This document shows, piece by piece, positions 33,789-47,015 of a stretch of DNA of 64,000 nt (positions within the stretch are counted from its first letter, which is position 1; each line of letters starts with the position of its first letter). Source of the DNA: Mytilus californianus (Eukaryota > Mollusca > Bivalvia > Mytilida > Mytilidae); the NCBI RefSeq assembly GCF_021869535.1, contig NW_026262668.1:137999635-138063634 (forward strand), read 5' to 3'. Under the pieces are notes generated by a model. That model was not told the DNA's origin and did not search any database. It worked only from the letters and a program-made list of their open reading frames with translations. The position numbers and the translations under genes were made by a program.

Positions 33789-35534
33789 AGGTCCAAGGAC
33801 ACAGTTATCGTCCTTTGGTTTTCGTTGTCTACGAATATAGTCCCTAGTGTGAACAGTGTATAACTTGCATTTTTTTTTTGATACACTTTCCCAATTTATT
33901 TCTTGATATTTTATGCATGAAATATTAAGTAAAGGGATGAACTTACATGTTAAAAAAAATTTGGGTGCTGAATCTTTATGTTAAGTAGTGATTTGGTCCA
34001 GTTAAAAAAGGTCAAAAATTAGAATGTCTGAAGCTGTCAAACTGAATTTTAGCCCCCCTTAACACAGAATTGTCAATATTTTGAGTTAGAGCTGGTAGAA
34101 GTTTCTATAATTTTGATATTATTTGTATCAATAGTAGTACACTACACTGTAAAAATCTTTTTGAGATAGAGCAGGTGTGATTTTTTTAATTTGAATTTAT
34201 TGTCTAAAAGAAATGCACTACGAAATAACTGTGTTCTCGGGCCTAAGAGATGAATTCCGTAAATGTAGATTCTGCACTTTGGCAACTTTCCTGATTGGTT
34301 TGCTGGTTTCAATTTGTCAAACTCAATAAAAGTAAAGGATTTACATCTTTGTTTGACAGAAATTCTGTTAAAATGTCCCATTTTGGCATTATACGGCTAA
34401 AATAAGCATTTTAAAGCAATTTCCATTTTATGCCTAAGAGCCATGCTGACTTTCTATCTGACAGCTTTTTATGTTCCTGATATTTGTGTTTCTATGCTTA
34501 AATCAAATTTAATTAACCATTTGTGAACTCTGAATCTAGAGAAAAGTAGATTATCACAGAAAAAATGTGCAGAATATTTGTATTTATGTCCCTGGTTAAA
34601 CGGCCTGTTTGATGTATGTGAAATGTGAAGAGCTTTGTACATAAAATCTGTAGTCCATCACAAATATTTCACTAAATCTGTAAAAAAAACACTTTACAAT
34701 GATCAGTACACCCTATTCATTTCATATGCTACCATAATTTTCTTCTTTAGGATAGTAAGTGGTTCAAATATATGCCAATTGAGACTAAAACTACATGCAA
34801 GTTTTCCATTGAAAAGTGAAAAACTGATCATCAGACCATACTGTCTGCAAAAAAAAGTTGTATTCAAGAGTCCTTTTGCAATTAGAATTCTTGTATCATG
34901 ACATCTTAGCATAGAAATGAGCAAAAAGTAACAAATTTCCATTTCTTATAGCCTCTGTGTGCATTTTTATATGTAAATATGGGCTACGGCCTAAATCGAC
35001 TCTAAATAATTCTCAGTCTTACATGGCCTAAGACCATTTTAAACTCATGTGGTATGCTTTTTGTAACTTTTCTTTACATTTAAAGTACATTTAATATATA
35101 TGGAAGAATAATGTATGGTTAAAAAACTTCAAAAACTTCAAATTGGTAGAAAAAAATGCATGTTTATGTAAGGCTTCCCTTAATTCGAAAATCTGTATTT
35201 TCAGGCACAGGCTCATATAAATTTGACTTTGGAATAACTGTAATAAATCTGATAAATCAAATGAGTGTTCCGTTGCTTTTAATACTTATTTTATTATATT
35301 TAAGAGTATTTAAAAAGCAATTTTTTGGAATATTTAAATTTTTAAGGCCAAAATCTTCACAGTTGAAAATATTTAATTTAAACGTCAAAAATAAACAATA
35401 TTTCAATATTAAAATGGCCCTAGTTTCTATAATATATATCCCATGGCCATGAAACTTGGCCAACTATCTTATAATTTCCTAAGCTTGGGTCATGCAAAGT
35501 TTTATTGAAATTGGTCAAGTCTTTCTATCCTATT
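33789..35534 (+). repeat. Family C tandem unit 2 (1746 bp)
   Basis: This is a head-to-tail copy of unit 1 with the same length. I noted two substitutions: T at 32178 versus A at 33924, and C at 32432 versus T at 34178. I saw no others in the parts compared by eye. The near identity points to very recent duplication or gene conversion. Confidence 0.95.
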
Positions 35535-35994
35535 AGGTCCAAGGACACAGTTATCGTCCTTTGGTTTTCGTTGTCTACGAATATAGTCCCTAGTGTGAAC
35601 AGTGTATAACTTGCATTTTTTTTTTGATACACTTTCCCAATTTATTTCTTGATATTTTATGCATGAAATATTAAGTAAAGGGATGAACTTACATGTTAAA
35701 AAAAATTTGGGTGCTGAATCTTTATGTTAAGTAGTGATTTGGTCCAGTTAAAAAAGGTCAAAAATTAGAATGTCTGAAGCTGTCAAACTGAATTTTAGCC
35801 CCCCTTAACACAGAATTGTCAATATTTTGAGTTAGAGCTGGTAGAAGTTTCTATAATTTTGATATTATTTGTATCAATAGTAGTACACTACACTGTAAAA
35901 ATCTTTTTGAGATAGAGCAGGTGCGATTTTTTTAATTTGAATTTATTGTCTAAAAGAAATGCACTACGAAATAACTGTGTTCTCGGGCCTAAGA
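35535..35994 (+). repeat. Family C tandem unit 3, truncated (460 bp)
   Basis: The third unit stops after 'gttctcgggcctaaga', and the 86-bp satellite resumes immediately with 'cagtctgttaacc'. It carries A at 35670 (as in unit 2) and C at 35924 (as in unit 1), so it is not a plain copy of either. Confidence 0.95.
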
Positions 35995-36650
35995 CAGTCT
36001 GTTAACCATACTAGTTTGAGAATCTGTCATGTGTTTAAACCTTCCCATAGATGAACAGTAAACCAGTCCATCATACAACTCAGTCTGTTAACCATACTAG
36101 TTTGAGAATCTGTCATGTGTTTAAACCTTCTTATAGTTGAACAGTGAACCAGTCCACCATACAACTCAGTCTGTTAACCATACTAGTTTGAGAATCTGTC
36201 ATGTGTTTAAACCTTCCCATAGATGAACAGTGAACCAGTCCACCATACAACTCAGTCTGTTAACCTTACTAGTTTGAGAATCTGTCATGTGTTTAAACCT
36301 TCCGATAGATGAACATTAAACCAGTCCATCATACAACTCAGTCTGTTAATCCTACTAGTTTGAGAATCTGTCATGTGTTTAAACCTTCTCATAGATGAAC
36401 AGTGAACCAGTCCACCATACAACTCAGTCTGTTAACCATACTAGTTTGAGAATCTGTCATGTGTTTAAACCTTCCCGTAGATGAACAGTGAACCAGTCCA
36501 CCATACAACTCAGTCTGTTAACCATACTAGTTTGAGAATCTGTCATGTGTTTAAACCTTCCCATAGATGAACAGTGAACCAGTCCACCATACAACTCAGT
36601 CTGTTAACCATACTAGTTTGAGAATGTGTCATGTGTTTTAACATTCTCAT
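35995..36650 (+). repeat. 86-bp satellite, right block (about 7-8 units)
   Basis: The same 86-bp units continue after the family C insertion without any phase shift relative to the left side. The last units near 36620-36650 decay ('gaatgtgtcatgtgttttaa'). Confidence 0.95.
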
Positions 36651-36950
36651 AGATCTCCTTCTATGGAACCTTTTATTTACCTGGTAAAATAATCTGCATT
36701 ACTCTTCACCAATATTGATCTGTTTTATAAATACTTTCATATAATTGGACATGATTTGGTGAAATCAGATCTGACCAATTAAGTGATATAATTTACTCCA
36801 TTATCATATCTTCAGAATGAAATGAGAAATTGTCTTTGATACATGCTTTGGTGTTGCTTTATCTTTTTTATTTTAATGCAATTTTGAATGAACTTTGGAC
36901 TGGGTTTGATGGCAAATCAGATGGATACTGTTAATAGTAACCCTTCTTTC
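36651..36950. other. Unassigned spacer between the 86-bp and 50-bp satellites
   Basis: About 300 bp of AT-rich sequence without recognised features. Confidence 0.35.
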
Positions 36951-38209
36951 ATTCTGTTTGATGATTTTTACTCCTTGTATTTTACTCTCCTATAAGATGG
37001 ATCTTATTTGATGATTTTTCCTCCTTGTATTTTACTCACCTATAAGACTGATCTTATTTGATGATTTTTACTCCTTGTATTTTACTCTCCTATAAGACTG
37101 ATCTTATTTGATGATTTTTACTCCTTGTATTTTACTCTCCTATAAGACTGATCTTATTTGATGATTTTCCCTCCTTGTATTTTACTCTCCTATAAGACTG
37201 ATCTTATTTGATGATTTTTACTCCTTGTATTTTACTCTCCTATAAGATGGATTTTATTTGATGATTTTTACTCCTTGTATTTTACTCTCCTATAAGACTG
37301 ATCTTATTTGATGATTTTTACTCCTTGTATTTTACTCTCCTATAAGACTGATCTTATTTGATGATTTTTACTCCTTGTATTTTACTCTCCTATAAGACTG
37401 ATCTTATTTGATGATTTTTACTCCTTGTATTTTACTCTCCTATAAGATGGATCTTATTTGATGATTTTTACTCCTTGTATTTTACTCTCCTATAAGATGG
37501 ATCTTATTTGATGATTTTTACTCCTTGTATTTTACTCTCCTATAAGATGGATCTTATTCAATGATTTTTACTCCTTGTATTTTACTCTCCTATAAGACTG
37601 ATCTTATTTGATGATTTTTCCTCCTTGTATTTTACTCTCCTATAAGATGGATCTTATTCAATGATTTTTACTCCTTGTATTTTACTCTCCTATAAGACTG
37701 ATCTTATTTGATGATTTTTCCTCCTTGTATTTTACTCTCCTATAAGATGGATCTTATTCGATGATTTTTACTCCTTGTATTTTACTCTCCTATAAGACTG
37801 ATCTTATTTGATGATTTTTACTCCTTGTTTTTTGGTCTCCTATAAGATGGATCTTATTTGATGATTTTTACTCCTTGTATTTTACTCTCCTATAAGACTG
37901 ATCTTATTTGATGATTTTTCCTCCTTGTATTTTACTCTCCTATAAGATGGATCTTATTCAATGATTTTTCCTCCTTGTATTTTACTCTCCTATAAGACTG
38001 ATCTTATTTGATGATTTTTCCACCTTGTATTTTACTCTCCTATAAGACTGATCTTATTTGATGATTTTTCCTCCTTGTATTTTACTCTCCTGTAAGACTG
38101 ATCTTATTTGATGATTTTTCCTCCTTGTATTTTACTCTCCTATAAGACTGATCTTATTTGATGATTTTTCCTCCTTGTATTTTACTCTCCTATAAGACTG
38201 ATCTTATTT

Positions 38210-41200
38210 GATGATTTTTCCTCCTTGTATTTTACTCTCCTATAAGATGGATCTTATTTGATGATTTTTCCTCCTTGTATTTTACTCTCCTATAAGATGG
38301 ATCTTATTTGATGATTTTTTCTCCTTGTATTTTACTCTCCTATAAGATGGATCTTATTTGATGATTTTTACTCCTTGTATTTTACTCTCCTATAAGATGG
38401 ATCTTATTTGATGATTTTTACTCCTTGTATTTTACTCTCCTATAAGATGGATCTTATTTGATGATTTTTTCTCCTTGTATTTTACTCTCCTATAAGATGG
38501 ATCTTATTTGATGATTTTTTCCTCCTTGTATTTTACTCTCCTATAAGACTGATCTTATTTGATGATTTTTACTCCTTGTATTTTACTCTCCTATAAGACT
38601 GATCTTATTTGATGATTTTTCCTCCTTGTATTTTACTCTCCTATAAGACTGATCTTATTTGATGATTTTTCCTCCTTGTATTTTACTCTCCTATAAGATG
38701 GATCTTATTTGATGATTTTTTCTCCTTGTATTTTACTCTCCTATAAGATGGATCTTATTTGATGATTTTTACTCCTTGTATTTTACTCTCCTATAAGACT
38801 GATCTTATTTGATGATTTTTCCTCCTTGTATTTTACTCTCCTATAAGACTGATCTTATATGATGATTTTTCCTCCATGTATTTTACTCTCCTATAAGATG
38901 GATCTTATTTGATGATTTTTCCTCCATGTATTTTACTCACCTATAAGATGGATCTTATTTGATGATTTTTTCTCCTTGTATTTTACTCTCCTATAAGATG
39001 GATCTTATTTGATGATTTTTCATCCTTGTATTTTACTCTCCTATAAGATGGATCTTATTTGATGATTTTTACTCCTTGTTTTTTGGTCTCCTATAAGATG
39101 GATCTTATTTGATGATTTTTCCTCCATGTATTTTACTCACCTATAAGATGGATCTTATTTGATGATTTTTTCTCCTTGTATTTTACTCTCCTATAAGATG
39201 GATCTTATTTGATGATTTTTCCTCCTTGTATTTTACTCTCCTATAAGATGGATCTTATTTGATGATTTTTACTCCTTGTATTTTACTCTCCTATAAGACT
39301 GATCTTATTTGATGATTTTTACTCCTTGTATTTTACTCTCCTATAAGACTGATCTTATTTGATGATTTTTCCTCCTTGTATTTTACTCTCCTATAAGATG
39401 GATCTTATTTGATGATTTTTACTCCTTGTATTTTACTCTCCTATAAGATGGATCTTATTTGATGATTTTTCCTCCTTGTATTTTACTCTCCTATAAGACT
39501 GATCTTATATGATGATTTTTACTCCTTGTATTTTACTCTCCTATAAGATGGATCTTATTTGATAATTTTTCCTACTTGTATTTTACTCTCCTATAAGATG
39601 GATCTTATTTGATGATTTTACCTCCTTGTATTTTACTCTCCTATAAGATGGATCTTATTTGATGATTTTTCCTCCTTGTATTTTACTCTCCTATAAGATG
39701 GATCTTATTTGATGATTTTACCTCCTTGTATTTTACTCTCCTATAAGATGGATCTTATTTGATGATTTTTACTCCTTGTATTTTACTCTCCTATAAGACT
39801 GATCTTATATGATGATTTTTCCTCCTTGTATTTTACTCTCCTATAAGACTGATCTTATATGATGATTTTTACTCCTTGTATTTTACTCTCCTATAAGATG
39901 GATCTTATTTGATAATTTTTCCTACTTGTATTTTACTCTCCTATAAGATGGATCTTATTTGATGATTTTTCCTACTTGTATTTTACTCTCCTATAAGATG
40001 GATCTTATTTGATGATTTTACCTCCTTGTATTTTACTCTCCTATAAGATGGATCTTATTTGATGATTTTTCCTCCTTGTATTTTACTCTCCTATAAGACT
40101 GATCTTATATGATGATTTTTACTCCTTGTATTTTACTCTCCTATAAGATGGATCTTATTTGATAATTTTTCCTACTTGTATTTTACTCTCCTATAAGATG
40201 GATCTTATTTGATGATTTTTCCTACTTGTATTTTACTCTCCTATAAGATGGATCTTATTTGATGATTTTTACTCCTTGTATTTTACTCTCCTATAAGATG
40301 GATCTTATTTGATGATTTTACCTCCTTGTATTTTACTCTCCTATAAGACTGATCTTATTTGATGATTTTTACTCCTTGTATTTAACTCTCCTATAAGATG
40401 GATCTTATTTGATGATTTTTACTCCTTGTATTTTACTCTCCTATAAGATGGATCTTATTCCAAGATTTTTACTCCTTGTATTTTACTCTCCTATAAGATG
40501 GATCTTATTTGATGATTTTTACTCCTTGTATTTTACTCTCCTATAAGATGGATCTTATTTGATGATTTTTCCTCCTTGTATTTTACTCTCCTATAAGATG
40601 GATCTTATTTGATGATTTTTACTCCTTGTATTTTACTCTCCTATAAGATGGATCTTATTTGATGATTTTTCCTCCTTGTATTTTACTCTCCTATAAGATG
40701 GATCTTATTTGATGATTTTTACTCCTTGTATTTTACTCTCCTATAAGATGGATCTTATTTGATGATTTTTCCTCCTTGTATTTTACTCTCCTATAAGATG
40801 GATCTTATTTGATGATTTTTGCTCCTTGTATTTTACTCTCCTATAAGATGGATCTTATTTGATGATTTTTACTCCTTGTATTTTACTCACCTATAAGATG
40901 GATCTTATTTGATGATTTTTCATCCTTGTATTTTACTCACCTATAAGATGGATCTTATTTGATGATTTTTTCCTCCTTGTATTTTACTCTCCTATAAGAT
41001 GGATCTTATTTGATGATTTTTTCCTCCTCGTATTTTACTCTCCTATAAGACTGATCTTATTTGATGATTTTTCCTCCTTGTATTTTACTCTCCTATAAGA
41101 TGGATCTTATTTGATGATGTTTCCTCCCTGTATTTTACTCTCCTATAAGATGGATCTTATTTGATGATTTTTCCTCCTTGTATTTTACTCTCCTATAAGA

Positions 41201-42710
41201 CTGATCTTATTTGATGATTTTTACTCCTTGTATTTTACTCTCCTATAAGACTGATCTTATTTGATGATTTTTACTCCTTGTATTTTACTCTCCTATAACA
41301 CTGATTTTATTTGATGATTTTTTCTCCTTGTATTTTACTCTCCTATAAGACTGATCTTATTTGATGATTTTTCCTCCTTGTATTTTACTCTCCTATAAGA
41401 TGGATCTTATTCGATGATTTTTACTCCTTGTATTTTACTCTCCTATAAGATGGATCTTATTTGATGATTTTTCCTCCTTGTATTTTACTCTCCTATAAGA
41501 TGGATCTTATTTGATGATTTTTACTCCTTGTTTTTTAGTCCTATAAGACTGATCTTATTTGATGATTTTTACTCCTTGTATTTTACTCTCCTATAAGACT
41601 GATCTTATTTGATGATTTTTTCTCCTTGTATTTTACTCTCCTATAAGACTGATCTTATTTGATGATTTTTCCTCCTTGTATTTTACTCTCCTATAAGATG
41701 GATCTTAGTTGATGATTTTTCCTCCTTGTATTTTACTCTCCTATAAGATGGATCTTATTTGATGATTTTTACTCCTTGTATTTTACTCTCCTATAAGACT
41801 GATCTTTTTTGATGATTTTTACTCCTTGTATTTTACTCTCCTATAAGACTGATCTTATTTGATGATTTTTCCTCCTTGTATTTTACTCTCCTATAAGACT
41901 GATCTTATTTGATGATTTTTACTCCTTGTATTTTGGTCTCCTATAAGATGGATCTTATTCAATGATGTTTTCTCCTTGTATTTTACTCTCCTATAAGACT
42001 GATCTTATTTGATGATTTTTACTCCTTGTATTTTACTCACCTATAAGATGGATCTTATTTGATGATTTTTCCTCCTTGTATTTTACTCTCCTACAAGATG
42101 GATCTTATTTGATGATTTTTACTCCTTGTATTTTACTCTCCTATAAGATGGATCTTATTTGATGATTTTTACTCCTTGTATTTTACTCTCCTATAAGACT
42201 GATCTTATTTGATGATTTTTCCTCCTTGTATTTTACTCTCCTATAAGACTGATCTTATTTGATGATTTTTACTCCTTGTATTTTGGTCTCCTATAAGATG
42301 GATCTTATTCAATGATTTTTTCTCCTTGTATTTTACTCTCCTATAAGACTGATCTTATTTGATGATTTTTTCCTCCTTGTATTTTACTCTCCTATAAGAT
42401 GGATCTTATTTGATGATTTTTCCTCCTTGTATTTTACTCTCCTATAAGATGGATCTTATTTGATGATTTTTTCTCCTTGTATTTTACTCTCCTATAAGAC
42501 TGATCTTATTTGATGATTTTTCCTCCTTGTATTTTACTCTCCTATAAGACTGATCTTATTTGATGATTTTTTCTCCTTGTATTTTACTCTCCTATAAGAT
42601 GGATCTTATTTGATGATTTTTTCTCCTTGTATTTTACTCTCCTATAAGACTGATCTTATTTGATGATTTTTCCTCCTTGTATTTTACTCTCCTATAAGAT
42701 GGATCTTATT
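38210..42710 (+). repeat. Higher-order copy 1 of the 4.7-kb segmental duplication
   Basis: Rare unit variants recur downstream at a constant offset of 4702 bp: 'gataatttttcctac' (39561 and 44263), 'ccaagattttt' (40460 and 45162), 'gatgtttcctccctg' (41119 and 45821), 'ataacactgatttt' (41296 and 45998) and 'tcgatgatttttact' (41411 and 46113). From about 41.53 kb the offset falls to 4304 because this copy has 398 bp more (about eight units). Confidence 0.9.
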
Positions 42711-42909
42711 TGATGATTTTTTCTCCTTGTATTTTACTCTCCTATAAGATGGATCTTATTTGATGATTTTTACTCCTTGTATTTTACTCTCCTATAAGAT
42801 GGATCTTATTTGATGATTTTTACTCCTTGTTTTTTACTCTCCTATAAGACTGATCTTATTTGATGATTTTTCCTCCTTGTATTTTACTCTCCTATAAGAT
42901 GGATCTTAT

Positions 42910-45900
42910 TTGATGATTTTTCCTCCTTGTATTTTACTCTCCTATAAGATGGATCTTATTTGATGATTTTTCCTCCTTGTATTTTACTCTCCTATAAGAT
43001 GGATCTTATTTGATGATTTTTTCTCCTTGTATTTTACCCTCCTATAAGATGGATCTTATTTGATGATTTTTACTCCTTGTATTTTACTCTCCTATAAGAT
43101 GGATCTTATTTGATGATTTTTACTCCTTGTATTTTACTCTCCTATAAGATGGATCTTATTTGATGATTTTTTCTCCTTGTATTTTACTCTCCTATAAGAT
43201 GGATCTTATTTGATGATTTTTTCCTCCTTGTATTTTACTCTCCTATAAGACTGATCTTATTTGATGATTTTTACTCCTTGTATTTTACTCTCCTATAAGA
43301 CTGATCTTATTTGATGATTTTTCCTCCTTGTATTTTACTCTCCTATAAGACTGATCTTATTTGATGATTTTTCCTCCTTGTATTTTACTCTCCTATAAGA
43401 TGGATCTTATTTGATGATTTTTTCTCCTTGTATTTTACTCTCCTATAAGATGGATCTTATTTGATGATTTTTACTCCTTGTATTTTACTCTCCTATAAGA
43501 CTGATCTTATTTGATGATTTTTCCTCCTTGTATTTTACTCTCCTATAAGACTGATCTTATATGATGATTTTTCCTCCATGTATTTTACTCTCCTATAAGA
43601 TGGATCTTATTTGATGATTTTTCCTCCATGTATTTTACTCACCTATAAGATGGATCTTATTTGATGATTTTTTCTCCTTGTATTTTACTCTCCTATAAGA
43701 TGGATCTTATTTGATGATTTTTCCTCCTTGTATTTTACTCTCCTATAAGATGGATCTTATTTGATGATTTTTACTCCTTGTTTTTTGGTCTCCTATAAGA
43801 TGGATCTTATTTGATGATTTTTCCTCCATGTATTTTACTCACCTATAAGATGGATCTTATTTGATGATTTTTTCTCCTTGTATTTTACTCTCCTATAAGA
43901 TGGATCTTATTTGATGATTTTTCCTCCTTGTATTTTACTCTCCTATAAGATGGATCTTATTTGATGATTTTTACTCCTTGTATTTTACTCTCCTATAAGA
44001 CTGATCTTATTTGATGATTTTTACTCCTTGTATTTTACTCTCCTATAAGACTGATCTTATTTGATGATTTTTCCTCCTTGTATTTTACTCTCCTATAAGA
44101 TGGATCTTATTTGATGATTTTTACTCCTTGTATTTTACTCTCCTATAAGATGGATCTTATTTGATGATTTTTCCTCCTTGTATTTTACTCTCCTATAAGA
44201 CTGATCTTATATGATGATTTTTACTCCTTGTATTTTACTCTCCTATAAGATGGATCTTATTTGATAATTTTTCCTACTTGTATTTTACTCTCCTATAAGA
44301 TGGATCTTATTTGATGATTTTACCTCCTTGTATTTTACTCTCCTATAAGATGGATCTTATTTGATGATTTTTCCTCCTTGTATTTTACTCTCCTATAAGA
44401 TGGATCTTATTTGATGATTTTACCTCCTTGTATTTTACTCTCCTATAAGATGGATCTTATTTGATGATTTTTACTCCTTGTATTTTACTCTCCTATAAGA
44501 CTGATCTTATATGATGATTTTTCCTCCTTGTATTTTACTCTCCTATAAGACTGATCTTATATGATGATTTTTACTCCTTGTATTTTACTCTCCTATAAGA
44601 TGGATCTTATTTGATAATTTTTCCTACTTGTATTTTACTCTCCTATAAGATGGATCTTATTTGATGATTTTTCCTACTTGTATTTTACTCTCCTATAAGA
44701 TGGATCTTATTTGATGATTTTACCTCCTTGTATTTTACTCTCCTATAAGATGGATCTTATTTGATGATTTTTCCTCCTTGTATTTTACTCTCCTATAAGA
44801 CTGATCTTATATGATGATTTTTACTCCTTGTATTTTACTCTCCTATAAGATGGATCTTATTTGATAATTTTTCCTACTTGTATTTTACTCTCCTATAAGA
44901 TGGATCTTATTTGATGATTTTTCCTACTTGTATTTTACTCTCCTATAAGATGGATCTTATTTGATGATTTTTACTCCTTGTATTTTACTCTCCTATAAGA
45001 TGGATCTTATTTGATGATTTTACCTCCTTGTATTTTACTCTCCTATAAGACTGATCTTATTTGATGATTTTTACTCCTTGTATTTAACTCTCCTATAAGA
45101 TGGATCTTATATGATGATTTTTACTCCTTGTATTTTACTCTCCTATAAGATGGATCTTATTCCAAGATTTTTACTCCTTGTATTTTACTCTCCTATAAGA
45201 TGGATCTTATTTGATGATTTTTCCTTCTTGTATTTTACTCTCCTATAAGACTGATCTTATTTGATGATTTTTACTCCTTGTATTTTACTCTCCTATAAGA
45301 TGGATCTTATTTGATGATTTTTCCTCCTTGTATTTTACTCTCCTATAAGATGGATCTTATTTGATGATTTTTACTCCTTGTATTTTACTCTCCTATAAGA
45401 TGGATCTTATTTGATGATTTTTCCTCCTTGTATTTTACTCTCCTATAAGATGGATCTTATTTGATGATTTTTACTCCTTGTATTTTACTCTCCTATAAGA
45501 TGGATCTTATTTGATGATTTTTCCTCCTTGTATTTTACTCTCCTATAAGATGGATCTTATTTGATGATTTTTACTCCTTGTATTTTACTCACCTATAAGA
45601 TGGATCTTATTTGATGATTTTTCATCCTTGTATTTTACTCACCTATAAGATGGATCTTATTTGATGATTTTTTCCTCCTTGTATTTTACTCTCCTATAAG
45701 ATGGATCTTATTTGATGATTTTTTCCTCCTCGTATTTTACTCTCCTATAAGACTGATCTTATTTGATGATTTTTCCTCCTTGTATTTTACTCTCCTATAA
45801 GATGGATCTTATTTGATGATGTTTCCTCCCTGTATTTTACTCTCCTATAAGATGGATCTTATTTGATGATTTTTCCTCCTTGTATTTTACTCTCCTATAA

Positions 45901-47015
45901 GACTGATCTTATTTGATGATTTTTACTCCTTGTATTTTACTCTCCTATAAGACTGATCTTATTTGATGATTTTTACTCCTTGTATTTTACTCTCCTATAA
46001 CACTGATTTTATTTGATGATTTTTTCTCCTTGTATTTTACTCTCCTATAAGACTGATCTTATTTGATGATTTTTCCTCCTTGTATTTTACTCTCCTATAA
46101 GATGGATCTTATTCGATGATTTTTACTCCTTGTATTTTACTCTCCTATAAGATGGATCTTATTTGATGATTTTTCCTCCTTGTATTTTACTCTCCTATAA
46201 GATGGATCTTATTTGATGATTTTTACTCCTTGTATTTTGGTCTCCTATAAGATGGATCTTATTCAATGATGTTTTCTCCTTGTATTTTACTCTCCTATAA
46301 GACTGATCTTATTTGATGATTTTTACTCCTTGTATTTTACTCACCTATAAGATGGATCTTATTTGATGATTTTTCCTCCTTGTATTTTACTCTCCTACAA
46401 GATGGATCTTATTTGATGATTTTTACTCCTTGTATTTTACCCTCCTATAAGATGGATCTTATTTGATGATTTTTACTCCTTGTATTTTACTCTCCTATAA
46501 GACTGATCTTATTTGATGATTTTTCCTCCTTGTATTTTACTCTCCTATAAGACTGATCTTATTTGATGATTTTTACTCCTTGTATTTTGGTCTCCTATAA
46601 GATGGATCTTATTCAATGATTTTTTCTCCTTGTATTTTACTCTCCTATAAGACTGATCTTATTTGATGATTTTTTCCTCCTTGTATTTTACTCTCCTATA
46701 AGATGGATCTTATTTGATGATTTTTCCTCCTTGTATTTTACTCTCCTATAAGATGGATCTTATTTGATGATTTTTTCTCCTTGTATTTTACTCTCCTATA
46801 AGACTGATCTTATTTGATGATTTTTCCTCCTTGTATTTTACTCTCCTATAAGACTGATCTTATTTGATGATTTTTTCTCCTTGTATTTTACTCTCCTATA
46901 AGATGGATCTTATTTGATGATTTTTTCTCCTTGTATTTTACTCTCCTATAAGACTGATCTTATTTGATGATTTTTCCTCCTTGTATTTTACTCTCCTATA
47001 AGATAGATCTTATTT
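42910..47015 (+). repeat. Higher-order copy 2 of the 4.7-kb segmental duplication
   Basis: This is the partner of 38210-42710 and starts essentially where copy 1 ends, so the two are in tandem. It lacks about eight units relative to copy 1 near 46.23 kb. Divergence within aligned parts is low; an example is 'tttgatgattttt' in copy 1 (40411) against 'atatgatgattttt' in copy 2. Confidence 0.88.

Noticed and set aside
32396..35463. Frames of 68-98 codons in the 1746-bp units as conserved genes
   Set aside because: They recur only because the whole 1746-bp unit is duplicated; several overlap on opposite strands and none shows a recognisable domain.
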